A DNA stretch of 36,656 bases, taken from Pelagibacterium sp. Lineage in GTDB: Bacteria > Pseudomonadota > Alphaproteobacteria > Rhizobiales > Devosiaceae. The position numbers and the translations under genes are program-made. Positions 24,010-33,796 of the stretch are shown piece by piece (the stretch's first letter is position 1; each line of letters starts with the position of its first letter). The stretch lies in contig PBNW01000020.1 of assembly GCA_002723255.1 (NCBI GenBank), positions 1 to 36,656 on the forward strand. The letters run 5' to 3'. Below the pieces are notes generated by a model. That model saw only the letters and a program-made list of their open reading frames with translations, made no database searches and was not told the DNA's origin.

Positions 24010-25590
24010 TCACAACATCGATTCAATCTCGCGCCGGTGGGCGTGCATTTTTAAAAACACCGCGTAGTCGGTGTCATAGCGCGCCTTGCGGGAGGGGTCG
24101 GGCGTGCGGGTGACGGAGGTGTGGCGCATGGTGTGGGCGGCTGCGGTGAGGCGGGGGTAGAGGCCGGCGGCGGTGGCGGCGGCCATGGCGGTGCCAAGGA
24201 TCATGGCGTCTGCGTCTGGGAGTTCGTAGACAGTGCAGCCGGTGGCATCGGCGTAGAGTTCCATCAAGAGCGGATTGCGGGTGTGGCCGCCGGTGACGTG
24301 AAGCGTATCGATGGCATAGCCGGTGGCGTTGAGGGTTTGAAGGATATGGCGCACGCCGAGCGCTATGGCGACAGCGGTGCGCCAGTAGAGCTTGCACAAT
24401 CCATCGAAAGAGGAATCGAGATTCATGCCGGAAATGACCCCGAGCGCTGCGGGATTGGCGAAGGGGGAGCGGTTGCCGTGGAAATCGGGGAGGATGTGAA
24501 GGCGGGGGGCGAGGTCGGGGTCGGTTTCACGCAAGCGCTTGATGCGGTTGATGATTTCAGCATGCATGATGGGGGTGGGCGCGGCGCCCGAGGCGTGGAC
24601 GCGGATGATGTAATCAAGCGCGGCGCCCGAGGCGGACTGGCCGCCCTCGGTGAGCCAGAAGCCCGGGAGGACCGCGCCATAATAAGGGCCCCACAAACCG
24701 GGGGTCGGGCGGGGGGCTTTGGCCAGCGCGGTGACGGCGCTCGAGGTGCCGGCAACCAGGCCCAGATGCCGATCGACGCCCAATGGGTCCTCGGTATAGG
24801 TGCCCAGCACGCCCAATGCACCGGCATGGGCATCGACCATTCCGGTGCCAACGACGACCGAGCGGGGCAGACCGAGCTCGCGCGCCGCTTTTGCCGTCAA
24901 AGTGCCGAGCGGAGCGCCGATGGGGGACGCCGTGCGCGGCAGGCTGGCGCGGGTGAGCAGATCGTCAAGACCGATGGCTCCGAGAAAATCGGTGGGCCAC
25001 CCATCGGGCTCGTGGGCGAGGAAGCTCCATTTGCTGGTGAGGGTCGATTGGGAGCGCTCGATTGAGCCGCTCGACTTCCAGGCGAGGAAATCGGCGAGGT
25101 CGAACATGTAGCCGGTCTTTTGCCATATGGCGGGCAGGTTGCGCTTGAGCCAGAGAAGCTTGGGGATTTCCATTTCCGGGCTGAGCGCGCCGCCGGAAAA
25201 TTCGAGAACATCGTGGCCGGTGGCATTGATATCGGCGGTCTCACGCATGGCGCGGTGATCGAGCCAGACGATGGTGTCCCAACCCTCTTCGCCATCGGGG
25301 CCGACGGGCAAAGAGCCCCCGTCCCTGCCCAGAACCACAAGCGAGCAGGTGGCTGCATAAGCGATGGCCCTGACCGAGAGTGGATCGGCATTGGCCGTGG
25401 CGATAGCCTCGCGGACGGCGACGCAGACGGCGGACCAGATGTTTTCCGAGCGATGTTCGGCGCGGATGGCGCCTTCGCGGCGGATATCGATGGGCGCTTC
25501 GGCGCGGCCCAAAATATCGCCTTGCGCCGTGACCACCCCGGCCCTTGCGCTGGTCGTTCCCACATCGACGGCAACCAGAAGGGCGGTCAT
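24010..25590 (-). CDS. FGGY-family pentulose/carbohydrate kinase
   Basis: This 526-residue kinase phosphorylates a ketose or polyol. The first phosphate loop is AVDVGTTSARAG (7-18). GYMFDLADFLAWKSSG (160-175) and the catalytic Asp in GTGMVDAHAGALG (D253) place it near D-ribulokinase (the human FGGY group) more than near xylulokinase. LVAGTSSAVTAL and GGQSASGAALDY follow, and the C-terminal ATP motif is LHVTGGHTRNPLLMELYADATGC. It is the last gene of the polyol operon, 10 nt after the HAD gene. A ribulokinase-type enzyme beside a mannitol-dehydrogenase-type enzyme suggests pentitol (ribitol or arabitol) use; the real substrate is open. Confidence 0.88.
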   Translation of the reverse strand: MTALLVAVDVGTTSARAGVVTAQGDILGRAEAPIDIRREGAIRAEHRSENIWSAVCVAVREAIATANADPLSVRAIAYAATCSLVVLGRDGGSLPVGPDGEEGWDTIVWLDHRAMRETADINATGHDVLEFSGGALSPEMEIPKLLWLKRNLPAIWQKTGYMFDLADFLAWKSSGSIERSQSTLTSKWSFLAHEPDGWPTDFLGAIGLDDLLTRASLPRTASPIGAPLGTLTAKAARELGLPRSVVVGTGMVDAHAGALGVLGTYTEDPLGVDRHLGLVAGTSSAVTALAKAPRPTPGLWGPYYGAVLPGFWLTEGGQSASGAALDYIIRVHASGAAPTPIMHAEIINRIKRLRETDPDLAPRLHILPDFHGNRSPFANPAALGVISGMNLDSSFDGLCKLYWRTAVAIALGVRHILQTLNATGYAIDTLHVTGGHTRNPLLMELYADATGCTVYELPDADAMILGTAMAAATAAGLYPRLTAAAHTMRHTSVTRTPDPSRKARYDTDYAVFLKMHAHRREIESML

Positions 25591-25600
25591 GCAATGGCCT

Positions 25601-26317
25601 CTAGATACGCGAAATCTTCCTCGAGAGAGACCTTAGAGCACTGGGCAGATTGTGCAAATCGTCGATCAGGGCATCGGGGTTCAAAGCGGCCAGTTGCGGC
25701 TTTAGACCGGCGGGGCCGATATGGCTGCCGCCGGTAAAGGCGATGACGGCCATGCCCGCGGCCTTGGCGGCAGCAACGCCGGCGGGGCTGTCTTCGATGA
25801 CCACGCACTCGGCGGGGGCAAAACCCATCTGCTCTGCGGCAAAAAGGAAGAGATCGGGGGCGGGCTTGCCGCGCGCGACCATGGTGGCCGAATAGATGTC
25901 GGGGGCGAACCTGTCGTAAAGCCCGGTCAGTTTGAGACTGATTTCGATGCGTTCGGAAACGCTGGAAGACGCCACGCAGGCGGGGATATCGAGCGCATCG
26001 AGGACATCGGCGATGCCGGGCATGGGCTTGAGCGCGCTTTTGTAGCGGGCATAGAGGCGATGGCGCATGTCTTCGAGCGCGGTATCGTCCATTGTGACGC
26101 CGTGATCGCCGGCAAGGGAGGCCGAGACCGTCTTGAACGTGCGGCCGAGAAAATCGCGATAGGCGATTTCGGCGGGGATGTGAACGCCGAGCGCGGCCAC
26201 GGTTTCGACAAGCACATCGATGGCGATGGGTTCGGAATCGACGAGCACCCCGTCGCAATCGAAGATGATCAGCGCCGGTCCCCTTGCTTGAGATCGGCGG
26301 GCCGGCGCAACATCCAT
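25601..26317 (-). CDS. HAD-superfamily sugar-phosphate phosphatase (beta-phosphoglucomutase-like)
   Basis: This 238-residue enzyme has the four HAD motifs: IIFDCDGVLVDSEP (nucleophile and acid/base Asp), VASSSVSERIEISL (motif II Ser), the Lys of ARGKPAPDLFLFAAEQMG (motif III) and VVIEDSPAGVAAAKAAGM (motif IV). An alpha-helical C1 cap lies between motifs I and II. It is of the phosphoglycolate/2-deoxyglucose-6-P phosphatase and beta-PGM type. The start ATG overlaps the mtlK-like stop by one base (TGATG). In similar polyol operons of Rhodobacter a HAD protein also accompanies the genes; its role there is not settled. Confidence 0.88.
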   Translation of the reverse strand: MDVAPARRSQARGPALIIFDCDGVLVDSEPIAIDVLVETVAALGVHIPAEIAYRDFLGRTFKTVSASLAGDHGVTMDDTALEDMRHRLYARYKSALKPMPGIADVLDALDIPACVASSSVSERIEISLKLTGLYDRFAPDIYSATMVARGKPAPDLFLFAAEQMGFAPAECVVIEDSPAGVAAAKAAGMAVIAFTGGSHIGPAGLKPQLAALNPDALIDDLHNLPSALRSLSRKISRI

Positions 26318-27792
26318 CAAAGCTTGCCCTGAATATAGCGCGTGAGGGTGTCGCGGGCGCCAAATTCCCAGATGGTGCCGAGCGCGTTGCTGAACGCGGC
26401 GATATAATCGCGGTGTTCGGCGGCGGCGCCGAAAATGTCCTTCATCTCCAGGAAGGCTTTCGGTTCGTCCTTGGCGCGGATGGCGGCAGCCTGCAGGCGA
26501 TCCCAGTTTGGATCGTTGGGCGCAATCGGCGTTCCGGAATCGGTGACGCCATAGCAATAGCGGCACCAGAAGGCCGAGACCAGCGCAAGGCCGGTGATCG
26601 AGGCGCCGGAATTGAGGCGATCCTCGACCGAGGGCAGGATGAATTTGGGTTGGCGGTTGGAGCCATCGAGGCACAGACGCTGGATGGTGTCGCCGATCCT
26701 GGGGTTGGCGAAGCGCTGGGCGCATTTGCGGCGGTAGGCGGCGAGATCGGTATCGGGCACCGGGGGCACGACGGGGATGATCTCGTCGCGGGTGAGCTTT
26801 TCGAGATAGGCGGCGACCAGCGGGTGTTCCATGGCCTCATGGACGAAATGGATGTCCATGAGGGCCGACGGGTAGGCGATGGCGGCGTGCCCGCCGTTCA
26901 GAATGCGGATCTTCATCAGCTCCCAGGGGGAGACGTCATCGACAAAGGTCACGCCGACCTTTTCGAGCGCGGGGCGGCCGGAGGGGAAATTGTCTTCGAG
27001 CACCCATTGCCTGAAGGTTTCGCAAAACACCGGCCAGGCGTCGGATATGGCGTATTCATCGGAGACCATGGCGCGTTCGCGATCCGAGGTTGCCGGGGTG
27101 ATGCGATCGACCATGCCGTTGGGGAAGGCGACCGAGCGGCGGACCCAATCGGCCATTTCGCTGTCGAACAGAGCGGCAAGCCCGGCCACGGCGTTGAGCG
27201 TCACCTTGCCATTGTGGGGGATGTTGTCGCAGCACATGATGGTGAAGGGCTCAACCCCTGCCTCACGCCGGGCCTTGAGACCGGCAAGGATGATGCCGAA
27301 GACGGTTCTTGGTGCTGCGGGGTTTGCGGCGTCGGCGACGATATCGGGATGGTTGGGGTTAAAATTGCCGGCCGCGTCGAGATAATAGCCGCCCTCGGTG
27401 ATGGTGAGCGAGACGATGCGGATGGCGGGATCGGCGAGTTTTGCAATGATCGCGGCCGGATCGCCCGGATCGAGGAAATCGACCATGGGCCCGGTGATGC
27501 GCGCAGTGGTGCCCGAGGCTTCCTGCTCGACCACGGTGGACAGGTAATCCTGCGCGGCGAGGATCTTTCGCATTTCGGCATCGTTGGCGCGCACGCCAGC
27601 CCCCACGATTCCCCAATCGTGGTCTTGCCCGAGATTGAAGAGGTCATCGAGATAGACGGCCTGGTGGGCGCGATGGAAATTGCCAACGCCGAAATGAACG
27701 ATCCCCGCCGCGAGATTCGAGTGATCGTAGCGCGGCACGGCGACCGATCCGGGCAAGGAGGAGAGAGAGTTTGCCGCTAGTCTGACACTCAT
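26317..27792 (-). CDS. mtlK: Mannitol 2-dehydrogenase family polyol dehydrogenase
   Basis: This is a 491-residue long-chain polyol dehydrogenase, usually NAD-dependent, oxidising D-mannitol to fructose or D-arabitol to xylulose. The nucleotide site is near VHFGVGNFHRAHQAVYLDDL (32-51). The catalytic set of the family is present: N190 in CCDNIPHNG, K294 in WELMKIRILNGGH, N299 and H302, matching N191, K295, N300 and H303 of Pseudomonas mannitol dehydrogenase. It is separated from the ATPase gene by 159 nt holding a repeat with a long hairpin, and is followed without a gap by the HAD gene. The gene symbol follows the Rhodobacter polyol operon and is by analogy. Confidence 0.9.
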   Translation of the reverse strand: MSVRLAANSLSSLPGSVAVPRYDHSNLAAGIVHFGVGNFHRAHQAVYLDDLFNLGQDHDWGIVGAGVRANDAEMRKILAAQDYLSTVVEQEASGTTARITGPMVDFLDPGDPAAIIAKLADPAIRIVSLTITEGGYYLDAAGNFNPNHPDIVADAANPAAPRTVFGIILAGLKARREAGVEPFTIMCCDNIPHNGKVTLNAVAGLAALFDSEMADWVRRSVAFPNGMVDRITPATSDRERAMVSDEYAISDAWPVFCETFRQWVLEDNFPSGRPALEKVGVTFVDDVSPWELMKIRILNGGHAAIAYPSALMDIHFVHEAMEHPLVAAYLEKLTRDEIIPVVPPVPDTDLAAYRRKCAQRFANPRIGDTIQRLCLDGSNRQPKFILPSVEDRLNSGASITGLALVSAFWCRYCYGVTDSGTPIAPNDPNWDRLQAAAIRAKDEPKAFLEMKDIFGAAAEHRDYIAAFSNALGTIWEFGARDTLTRYIQGKL

Positions 27793-27827
27793 GATGCCGC
27801 TGATCCTCGAATGGTGTTCTTTGCGTT

Positions 27828-27951
27828 AGAGCCGTTCAGGATTTGACTGGATCAAATCCTCGGCTCTTAACCTTTGTTTTGTCGCGTGTCCGAACCGCAA
27901 AACCGTTTCCATCCCCGATCGCGTCGAGGACATGCTTTCGCTGGACACGCT

Positions 27952-27957
<6 letters not shown>
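27828..27957. repeat. Dispersed intergenic element with a long imperfect hairpin
   Basis: AGAGCCG (27828-27834) pairs with CGGCTCT (27861-27867), and inside it AGGATTTGA pairs with TCAAATCCT around a CTGGA loop, giving a 16-bp stem interrupted by one small bulge. The following GTGTCCGAACCGCAAAACCG...GGACACGCTCTAGA resembles short repeats found between genes in many Rhizobiales; its end is shared with 22045-22080. It splits the importer genes from the catabolic genes and could tune read-through. Confidence 0.65.
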
Positions 27958-28950
<993 letters not shown>

Positions 28951-28962
28951 ATCCTTACCTCC

Positions 28963-29793
28963 CTACTTAACCGCGCCGAAGGTCAGGCCGCGGACCAATT
29001 GTTTCTGGCTGAACCAGCCCATGATGAGGATGGGCGCAATGGCCATCATCGATGCTGCCGAAAGCTTGGCCCAGAACAGGCCCTCGGGCGAAGAATAGGC
29101 CGCGATGAACGCGGGGAGCGGGGTTGCCTGGGTGGTGGTCAGAACGATGGTCCAGAACGATTCATTCCAGGCCAGGATGATGTTGAGCAGCATGGTCGAG
29201 GCGATGCCGGGGATGGCCATGGGGGTGAGCACATAGATCACCTCCTGACGCAGGGACGCGCCATCCATGCGGGCCGCTTCGAGGATATCGACGGGGATTT
29301 CCTTGAAGTAGGTGAACAGCATCCAGACAATGATGGGCAGATTGATGAGGGTGAGGACCAGGGTGAGCCCCAGATGGGTGTCGGTCAGGCCCGCCATGCG
29401 GAACAGCATGGTGATGGGCACAAGAACGCCGACGGCGGGCAGCATCTTGGTCGATAACATCCACATCAGGATGTCCTTGGTATGCTTTGTGGGCGAGAAC
29501 GCCATGGCCCACGCGGCGGGAATGGCGATGACCAGGCCCAAAAGGGTCGAGCCGACGGCCGTGATGATCGAATTGCCCAGAAAGCGGAAATAGTTCGAGC
29601 GTTCGAGTACCGTTTCGTAATTTTCCAGCGTCCAGTTGAAGAACAGGAACTGGGGCGGGGTCGCAATGGCGGTGCCCTCGGTCTTGAAGCTGGTCAGGAA
29701 CGTCCACAGGATCGGGAAAAAGATCACAAAGGCGATGAGCCAGGCAAAGACCGTGAAGCCAACTTTGCGTTGAGTTGATATCGCACGGGCCAT
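28963..29793 (-). CDS. smoG: Polyol ABC transporter permease, MalG-like (SmoG)
   Basis: This 276-residue permease starts at the ATG at 29793 (MARAISTQRK), one base after the stop of the preceding permease (TAA-C-ATG); an upstream extension of the frame lies inside that gene. The first helix is VFAWLIAFVIFFPILWTFLTSFK, followed by TEGTAIATPPQFLFF. The EAA loop is LEAARMDGASLRQEVIYVLTP, and the ending KQLVRGLTFGAVK is typical. It forms the channel with the SmoF-like partner. Confidence 0.9.
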   Translation of the reverse strand: MARAISTQRKVGFTVFAWLIAFVIFFPILWTFLTSFKTEGTAIATPPQFLFFNWTLENYETVLERSNYFRFLGNSIITAVGSTLLGLVIAIPAAWAMAFSPTKHTKDILMWMLSTKMLPAVGVLVPITMLFRMAGLTDTHLGLTLVLTLINLPIIVWMLFTYFKEIPVDILEAARMDGASLRQEVIYVLTPMAIPGIASTMLLNIILAWNESFWTIVLTTTQATPLPAFIAAYSSPEGLFWAKLSAASMMAIAPILIMGWFSQKQLVRGLTFGAVK

Positions 29794-29794
29794 G

Positions 29795-30661
29795 TTACGC
29801 CTCCAGGTTCTTGCCGACGACGCGAAGCAGGAAGATCGCGACGATATTGGCGAGGATGACGGCGACGATGCCGCCGGCCGAGGCCAGACCGAAATCATAC
29901 TGGAACTGGGCCTGGAGATAGATCAGGAACGGCAGATTGGTGGTGGCGACGCCCGGCCCGCCATTGGTGGTGACGAAGATTTCGGCAAACACCGAGAGCA
30001 GGAAGATGGTCTGGATGAGCATGACCACGGTGAGCGCGCGGCTCATGTGGGGCAGGATTATGTAGAAAAACAGCGATATGGGTCCCGCGCCGTCCATGCC
30101 GGCGGCCTCGCGCTGTTCTTCATCGAGCGATTGCAGCGCGGTCAGAAGGATCAGCGTTGCAAAGGGCAGCCATTGCCAGGCAACGATGATAATGACCGAA
30201 AACAGGGGAACGTGGGCGAACCAATCGACCGGCTGGAGCCCGAAGGTTCGCGCGATCCAGGCGAAGAGCCCATTGACCGGGTGCATGAGCATGTTCTTCC
30301 ACACCAGCGCGGACACCGTGGGCATGACAAAGAACGGGGCGATGACCAGAAGGCGCACGATGCCCTGCCCGAACATGGGCTGATCGAGCAACAGCGCCAG
30401 CAAGGTGCCGCCGACAAGGGTGATGGCCAGAACGCCCCCCACAAGGATCAGGGTGTTGAAAAACACCGTCCAGATGTTGGGGTTGGCGAAAAAGTAGGTG
30501 TAGTTGGCAAAGCCGGTAAACTCGGGCGCACGGAAAGCCGTATACCACTGGAACGAGAACCAGACGGTCATCGAAAGCGGCACGATCATCCAGATCAGAA
30601 GCGCGATGACCGACGGGGCCATCATGAACCGGGCCGCTGTTTGGGGTTGAGCTGTTGCCAT
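29795..30661 (-). CDS. smoF: Polyol ABC transporter permease, MalF-like (SmoF)
   Basis: This 288-residue permease starts at the ATG at 30661, preceded by AGAGG; 28 extra codons upstream lack protein character. Helices begin at MMAPSVIALLIWMIVPLSMTVWFSF. The EAA loop REAAGMDGAGPISLFFYIILP is well kept, and the EIFVTTNGGPGVATTNLPFLIY segment is characteristic of polyol/sugar MalF-type permeases. It follows the binding-protein gene after a 133-nt gap with a strong hairpin. Confidence 0.92.
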   Translation of the reverse strand: MATAQPQTAARFMMAPSVIALLIWMIVPLSMTVWFSFQWYTAFRAPEFTGFANYTYFFANPNIWTVFFNTLILVGGVLAITLVGGTLLALLLDQPMFGQGIVRLLVIAPFFVMPTVSALVWKNMLMHPVNGLFAWIARTFGLQPVDWFAHVPLFSVIIIVAWQWLPFATLILLTALQSLDEEQREAAGMDGAGPISLFFYIILPHMSRALTVVMLIQTIFLLSVFAEIFVTTNGGPGVATTNLPFLIYLQAQFQYDFGLASAGGIVAVILANIVAIFLLRVVGKNLEA

Positions 30662-30757
30662 TGTCCTCTCCCTGACCTTGGCGCGCGATTGGGGGGATCG
30701 CGAAGTATCTGTGTCCGCTCTTTGGGGCGGGGCCGAAAGTCTCAATGCGGGCGGGTG

Positions 30758-30783
30758 GAGGGGCCGAAAGACTCCGGCCCCTC
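30758..30783 (-). other. Intercistronic hairpin after the polyol binding-protein gene
   Basis: GAGGGGCCG (30758-30766) and CGGCCCCTC (30775-30783) form a perfect 9-bp stem with an 8-nt loop, 11 nt after the binding-protein stop on the minus strand. No T-tract follows, so mRNA protection or partial termination is more likely than a full stop. Confidence 0.7.
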
Positions 30784-30794
30784 GAGATCAAATG

Positions 30795-32105
30795 CTAGCG
30801 GTAGTAACCGGCGCGATCCATTTCCATGCGTGCGGTCTGCTGGGCCTGCTCAAGGGCCTGGTCGACATTGACCTGACCGGCGAGAGCCGCCGAGAAGATC
30901 TGGCCGACCGACGTGCCGATGCCCTGGAATTCGGGGATCGCCACGAACTGGCCGCCGGCATAGGGAACGTCCTGTACCGAGGAGTTGGTGGTGTTGGCCG
31001 ACTGGATCGCCTCAAGGGTGATATCGGCAAACGGAGCCGCTTCGGTATAGGCCGGGTTTTCATAGAGCGAAGTGCGGGTTCCCGGGGGAACGTTGGCCCA
31101 ACCCTCTTCTTCGGCCACCATTTCGAGGTAGCTTTCGGACGTCGCCCAATCGATAAACTGCTTGGCGGCATCGACATTCTGGCTCGAAGCCGGAACGGCC
31201 AGCGACCAGACCCACAGCCAGTTGCCGTGGTTGTCGAATTGCCCATTGGTCGGGAACAGCGCGTAACCGACGCTGTCTGCGACCTGGCTTTCATCGGGGT
31301 TGGAGACGAAGGACGCGGCGACGGTGGCATCCATCCACATGCCGCACTTGCCCTGCTGGAACAGTGCCAGATTTTCGTTGAACCCGTTGGACGAAGCACC
31401 CGGAGGGCCCGCGTCGGTCATCAGGTCGACGTAATAGGTGAGCGCCTCATTCCATTCGGGGCTGTCGAACTGGGGTTCCCAATCCATATCGAACCAGCGG
31501 CCGCCCATGGAATTGGCAAGAGCGGTGATGAACGCCATGTTCTCGCCCCAGCCGGCCTTGCCACGCAGGCAGATGCCGTAGATTTCATTGTCGCGGTCGG
31601 TAATGGCCCGAGCCGCTTCGCCGATGAATTCCCAGGTGGGCTCCTGAGGCATTTCCAGACCGGCCTCTTCGAACAGGTCGGTGCGGTACATGATCATGGC
31701 GCTCTCCGCATAGAACGGAGACGCGTACTGGGTGCCATCGACCGAAAGCGCCTCGCGCACGGCGGGGATCAGATCGTCGGCGTTGTAGTCGTCACCCAGA
31801 TCGTCGAGCGGGGCAAGCCAGCCCTGAGCGGCCCAGATGGGGGTTTCGTATGCGCCGATGGTCATGACGTCATACTGGCCACCGCCGGTGGCGATGTCGG
31901 TCGTGACGCGCTGGCGCAGAACGTTTTCTTCCAGCGTCACCCATTCCAGATCGATACCGGTCTGTTCGGTGAAGCGGTCCGACAGACCCTGCATGCGGAT
32001 CATGTCGCCATTGTTGACGGTGGCGATGGTGAGCGATTGGGCCTGCGCGCCGGCTGCCAGGGCAAACAGCGAACACGACCCGATGATGATCGAGCGTAAC
32101 TTCAT
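30795..32105 (-). CDS. smoE: Polyol ABC transporter substrate-binding protein (SmoE-like)
   Basis: This is a 436-residue periplasmic receptor. The start at 32105 has GGGAGG 9 nt upstream and opens a signal peptide (KLRSIIIGSCSLFALAAGAQA, cut before QSLTI). The mature part begins LTIATVNNGDMIRMQGLSDRF and contains IDLEWVTLEENVLRQRVTTDIATGGGQYDVMTIG, wording typical of sorbitol/mannitol binding proteins. AALFQQG-type text near FNENLALFQQGKCGMWMDATV marks the ligand region of the second lobe. It leads the polyol operon, downstream of the operator cluster at 32134-32220. Confidence 0.91.
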   Translation of the reverse strand: MKLRSIIIGSCSLFALAAGAQAQSLTIATVNNGDMIRMQGLSDRFTEQTGIDLEWVTLEENVLRQRVTTDIATGGGQYDVMTIGAYETPIWAAQGWLAPLDDLGDDYNADDLIPAVREALSVDGTQYASPFYAESAMIMYRTDLFEEAGLEMPQEPTWEFIGEAARAITDRDNEIYGICLRGKAGWGENMAFITALANSMGGRWFDMDWEPQFDSPEWNEALTYYVDLMTDAGPPGASSNGFNENLALFQQGKCGMWMDATVAASFVSNPDESQVADSVGYALFPTNGQFDNHGNWLWVWSLAVPASSQNVDAAKQFIDWATSESYLEMVAEEEGWANVPPGTRTSLYENPAYTEAAPFADITLEAIQSANTTNSSVQDVPYAGGQFVAIPEFQGIGTSVGQIFSAALAGQVNVDQALEQAQQTARMEMDRAGYYR

Positions 32106-32133
32106 ATGGTAATCCTCCCATATGCTCCAAGAA

Positions 32134-32220
32134 TGAGCATTTGCTATACGCGTGGGCAATTACTCATTTTCTGCGGCATAATGTCAAGGGGCTTTTGCTC
32201 ATAGCTGGGGAAATTGCTCA
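32134..32220. promoter_or_regulatory. Cluster of TGAGCA/TGCTCA half-sites, likely SorC operators
   Basis: Four related 6-mers occur within 87 bp between the regulator and the operon: TGAGCA (32134-32139), TTACTCA (32160-32166, one mismatch), TGCTCA (32196-32201) and TGCTCA (32215-32220). The last two are 19 bp apart, close to two helical turns. SorC-family regulators bind as tetramers to repeated half-sites, so this is a likely operator set for the SorC protein encoded at 32319-33272. Confidence 0.65.
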
Positions 32221-32318
32221 AGGGCAGACCTTAGCGGCCGTGTTTGTGGAGCGGTATCGCCGGGGTAGCGAGGGTGGGGAGATGGGGCCAACGAATGGGA
32301 ACGCTGGGCGCGGTACGG

Positions 32319-33272
32319 TCAGGTCAGAAGCTGGGCGGCGGTGTCTTCGTCGGTGATCAGCCCGTTGACCAGCCCGCGAGCCACGGCGGCGCGGATGGCG
32401 GCGACCTTGTTGGGGCCGCGGGCCGCGGCGATGACCAGCGCCCGCTCACCCGAGGGCAAGGGCGCCGAGGCCACGCGTTCATTGGTCATGCCCGAGACCA
32501 GCTCGCCACCGGCATCGAAGACCCAACCGAGCATTTCGCCCACTGCCCCGGCCTTTTGCAGGGCTTTGAGTTCAGCGCGGGTGACGAACCCATCCTCATA
32601 AAGTGGAGCATTGGGCCCCAGATCGCCAACACCCACAAAGGACACGCTGGCCTGTGCGGCAAGGGCGAGATTTTTTTCGATGCCGACCTGACTGTGCAGC
32701 AATTGGCGGTCATGGGCCGTGGCGGCGATGACCGGGAGGGGCATGGGAAAGGACGGCGCCTTGACCTTGTCGGCGATGGAAAAGATCACGTTATAGAAGG
32801 CGGCCGAACCGTCGGGGGCGATATTGCCGGTCAAGGACACGATCTTGTGCTGGGGGCAGTCCATGGCCGGAAGCAGATCGACGGCGGCCTTGAGGGTGCG
32901 GCCCGTGCCGACCCCGAGAATGACCGGACTGGAGCCGGAGAGAATTTTTTCGATCTCCAGGGCCGTCGCGTCGGCAACCCCCAGGGTTGTATCGGGGTGG
33001 CCGGGATCGGAGGGGACGATTTCGGCAAGACGCAGGCCGAAACGCTCCCGAAGCCGGGCGGACAACTCGAGGCAATTGGCGATGGGGTGGTCGAGGCGGA
33101 CCTTGATGAGCTTTTCGGAGATGGCAAGGGAAACCAGCCGCTGGGCGCTCTGGCGCGACACGCCGAGCTTTGCGGCGATTTCATCCTGGGTGTTGCCGGC
33201 AACGTAATAGAGCCACCCGGCGCGGGCGGCATCGTCGAGCTTGTTGCGAGTGGCTTCCGAACGCGGCGGCAC
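32319..33272 (-). CDS. SorC-family sugar-binding transcriptional regulator (SmoC-like)
   Basis: This 317-residue regulator has an N-terminal HTH (GNTQDEIAAKLGVSRQSAQRLVSLAISEKLI, about residues 26-56) and a C-terminal sugar-phosphate-binding domain related to deaminases. The latter includes VILGVGTGRTLKAAVDLLP, IVSLTGNIAP, SFVGVGDLGPNAPLY and the ending GLVNGLITDEDTAAQLL. Placement upstream of a polyol importer, on the same strand, matches SmoC of Rhodobacter. It would control the operon from the half-site cluster, with a polyol or its phosphate as effector. Confidence 0.92.
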   Translation of the reverse strand: MPPRSEATRNKLDDAARAGWLYYVAGNTQDEIAAKLGVSRQSAQRLVSLAISEKLIKVRLDHPIANCLELSARLRERFGLRLAEIVPSDPGHPDTTLGVADATALEIEKILSGSSPVILGVGTGRTLKAAVDLLPAMDCPQHKIVSLTGNIAPDGSAAFYNVIFSIADKVKAPSFPMPLPVIAATAHDRQLLHSQVGIEKNLALAAQASVSFVGVGDLGPNAPLYEDGFVTRAELKALQKAGAVGEMLGWVFDAGGELVSGMTNERVASAPLPSGERALVIAAARGPNKVAAIRAAVARGLVNGLITDEDTAAQLLT

Positions 33273-33339
33273 GGTGTTCTCCCCCTGATCAATGGGTTAG
33301 ATATACCGCATCGCCCTGCATGGAAAGGATTGAGAGACT

Positions 33340-33621
33340 ATGGAGCCTGGCAAACCCGCCATTACCATAACCTATTGCACGCAATGCAACTGGCTGTTGC
33401 GCGCCGGCTGGATGGCCCAGGAACTGCTTTCCACTTTCGGGGTGGAACTGGCCGGGGTGACGCTGGTGCCGGGAACAGGCGGGACCTTTGAAATTGCCGG
33501 CGGAGACACGCTGATCTGGGAGCGCGAGCGCGATGGGGGATTTCCCGACGTCAAGACGCTGAAACAGAGGGTGCGCGATTTGATCGACCCGGGCCGCGAT
33601 CTGGGCCATATTGACCGCTGA
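33340..33621 (+). CDS. SelT/SelW/SelH-family thioredoxin-fold protein
   Basis: This 93-residue protein has the short Rdx fold: ITITYCTQCNWLLRAGWMAQELLSTF (text in parts) with a redox CxxC at C13-T-Q-C16, then VTLVPGTGGTFEIAGGDTLIWERERDGGFPDVKTLKQRVRDLI. In eukaryotes the second Cys is often selenocysteine; here both are ordinary Cys codons. A thiol redox role is likely, but substrates of bacterial members are unknown. It is divergent from the SorC gene and 175 nt before a peroxiredoxin gene on the same strand, a plausible functional neighbour. Confidence 0.9.
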   Translation: MEPGKPAITITYCTQCNWLLRAGWMAQELLSTFGVELAGVTLVPGTGGTFEIAGGDTLIWERERDGGFPDVKTLKQRVRDLIDPGRDLGHIDR

Positions 33622-33796
33622 TCCGCTGGTTTGCTCGCGATGACGTTCTCTCGCAAAGCCTTGCCCACCCTAAAGCCCAATTGGGGAAAACATTTCCCCG
33701 GCGCGCGGTTCAAGGCAATGCAATAGAACCCATATTGGATGGGACAGTTTTTGATCCATTCGCCCAATCTTCGGGCACGGATAAGGAGAAAAGCAC

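Noticed and set aside
26284-27780. 498-codon plus-strand frame opposite the mannitol dehydrogenase gene
   Set aside because: The minus-strand gene has all catalytic residues; this frame is its shadow.
30678-32099. 473-codon plus-strand frame opposite the polyol binding protein
   Set aside because: It crosses an intercistronic hairpin and is antisense to a clear exported receptor.
32244-33491. 415-codon plus-strand frame opposite the SorC gene
   Set aside because: It is antisense to a regulator with clear HTH and sugar-binding motifs and runs into the SelW-like gene in another frame.
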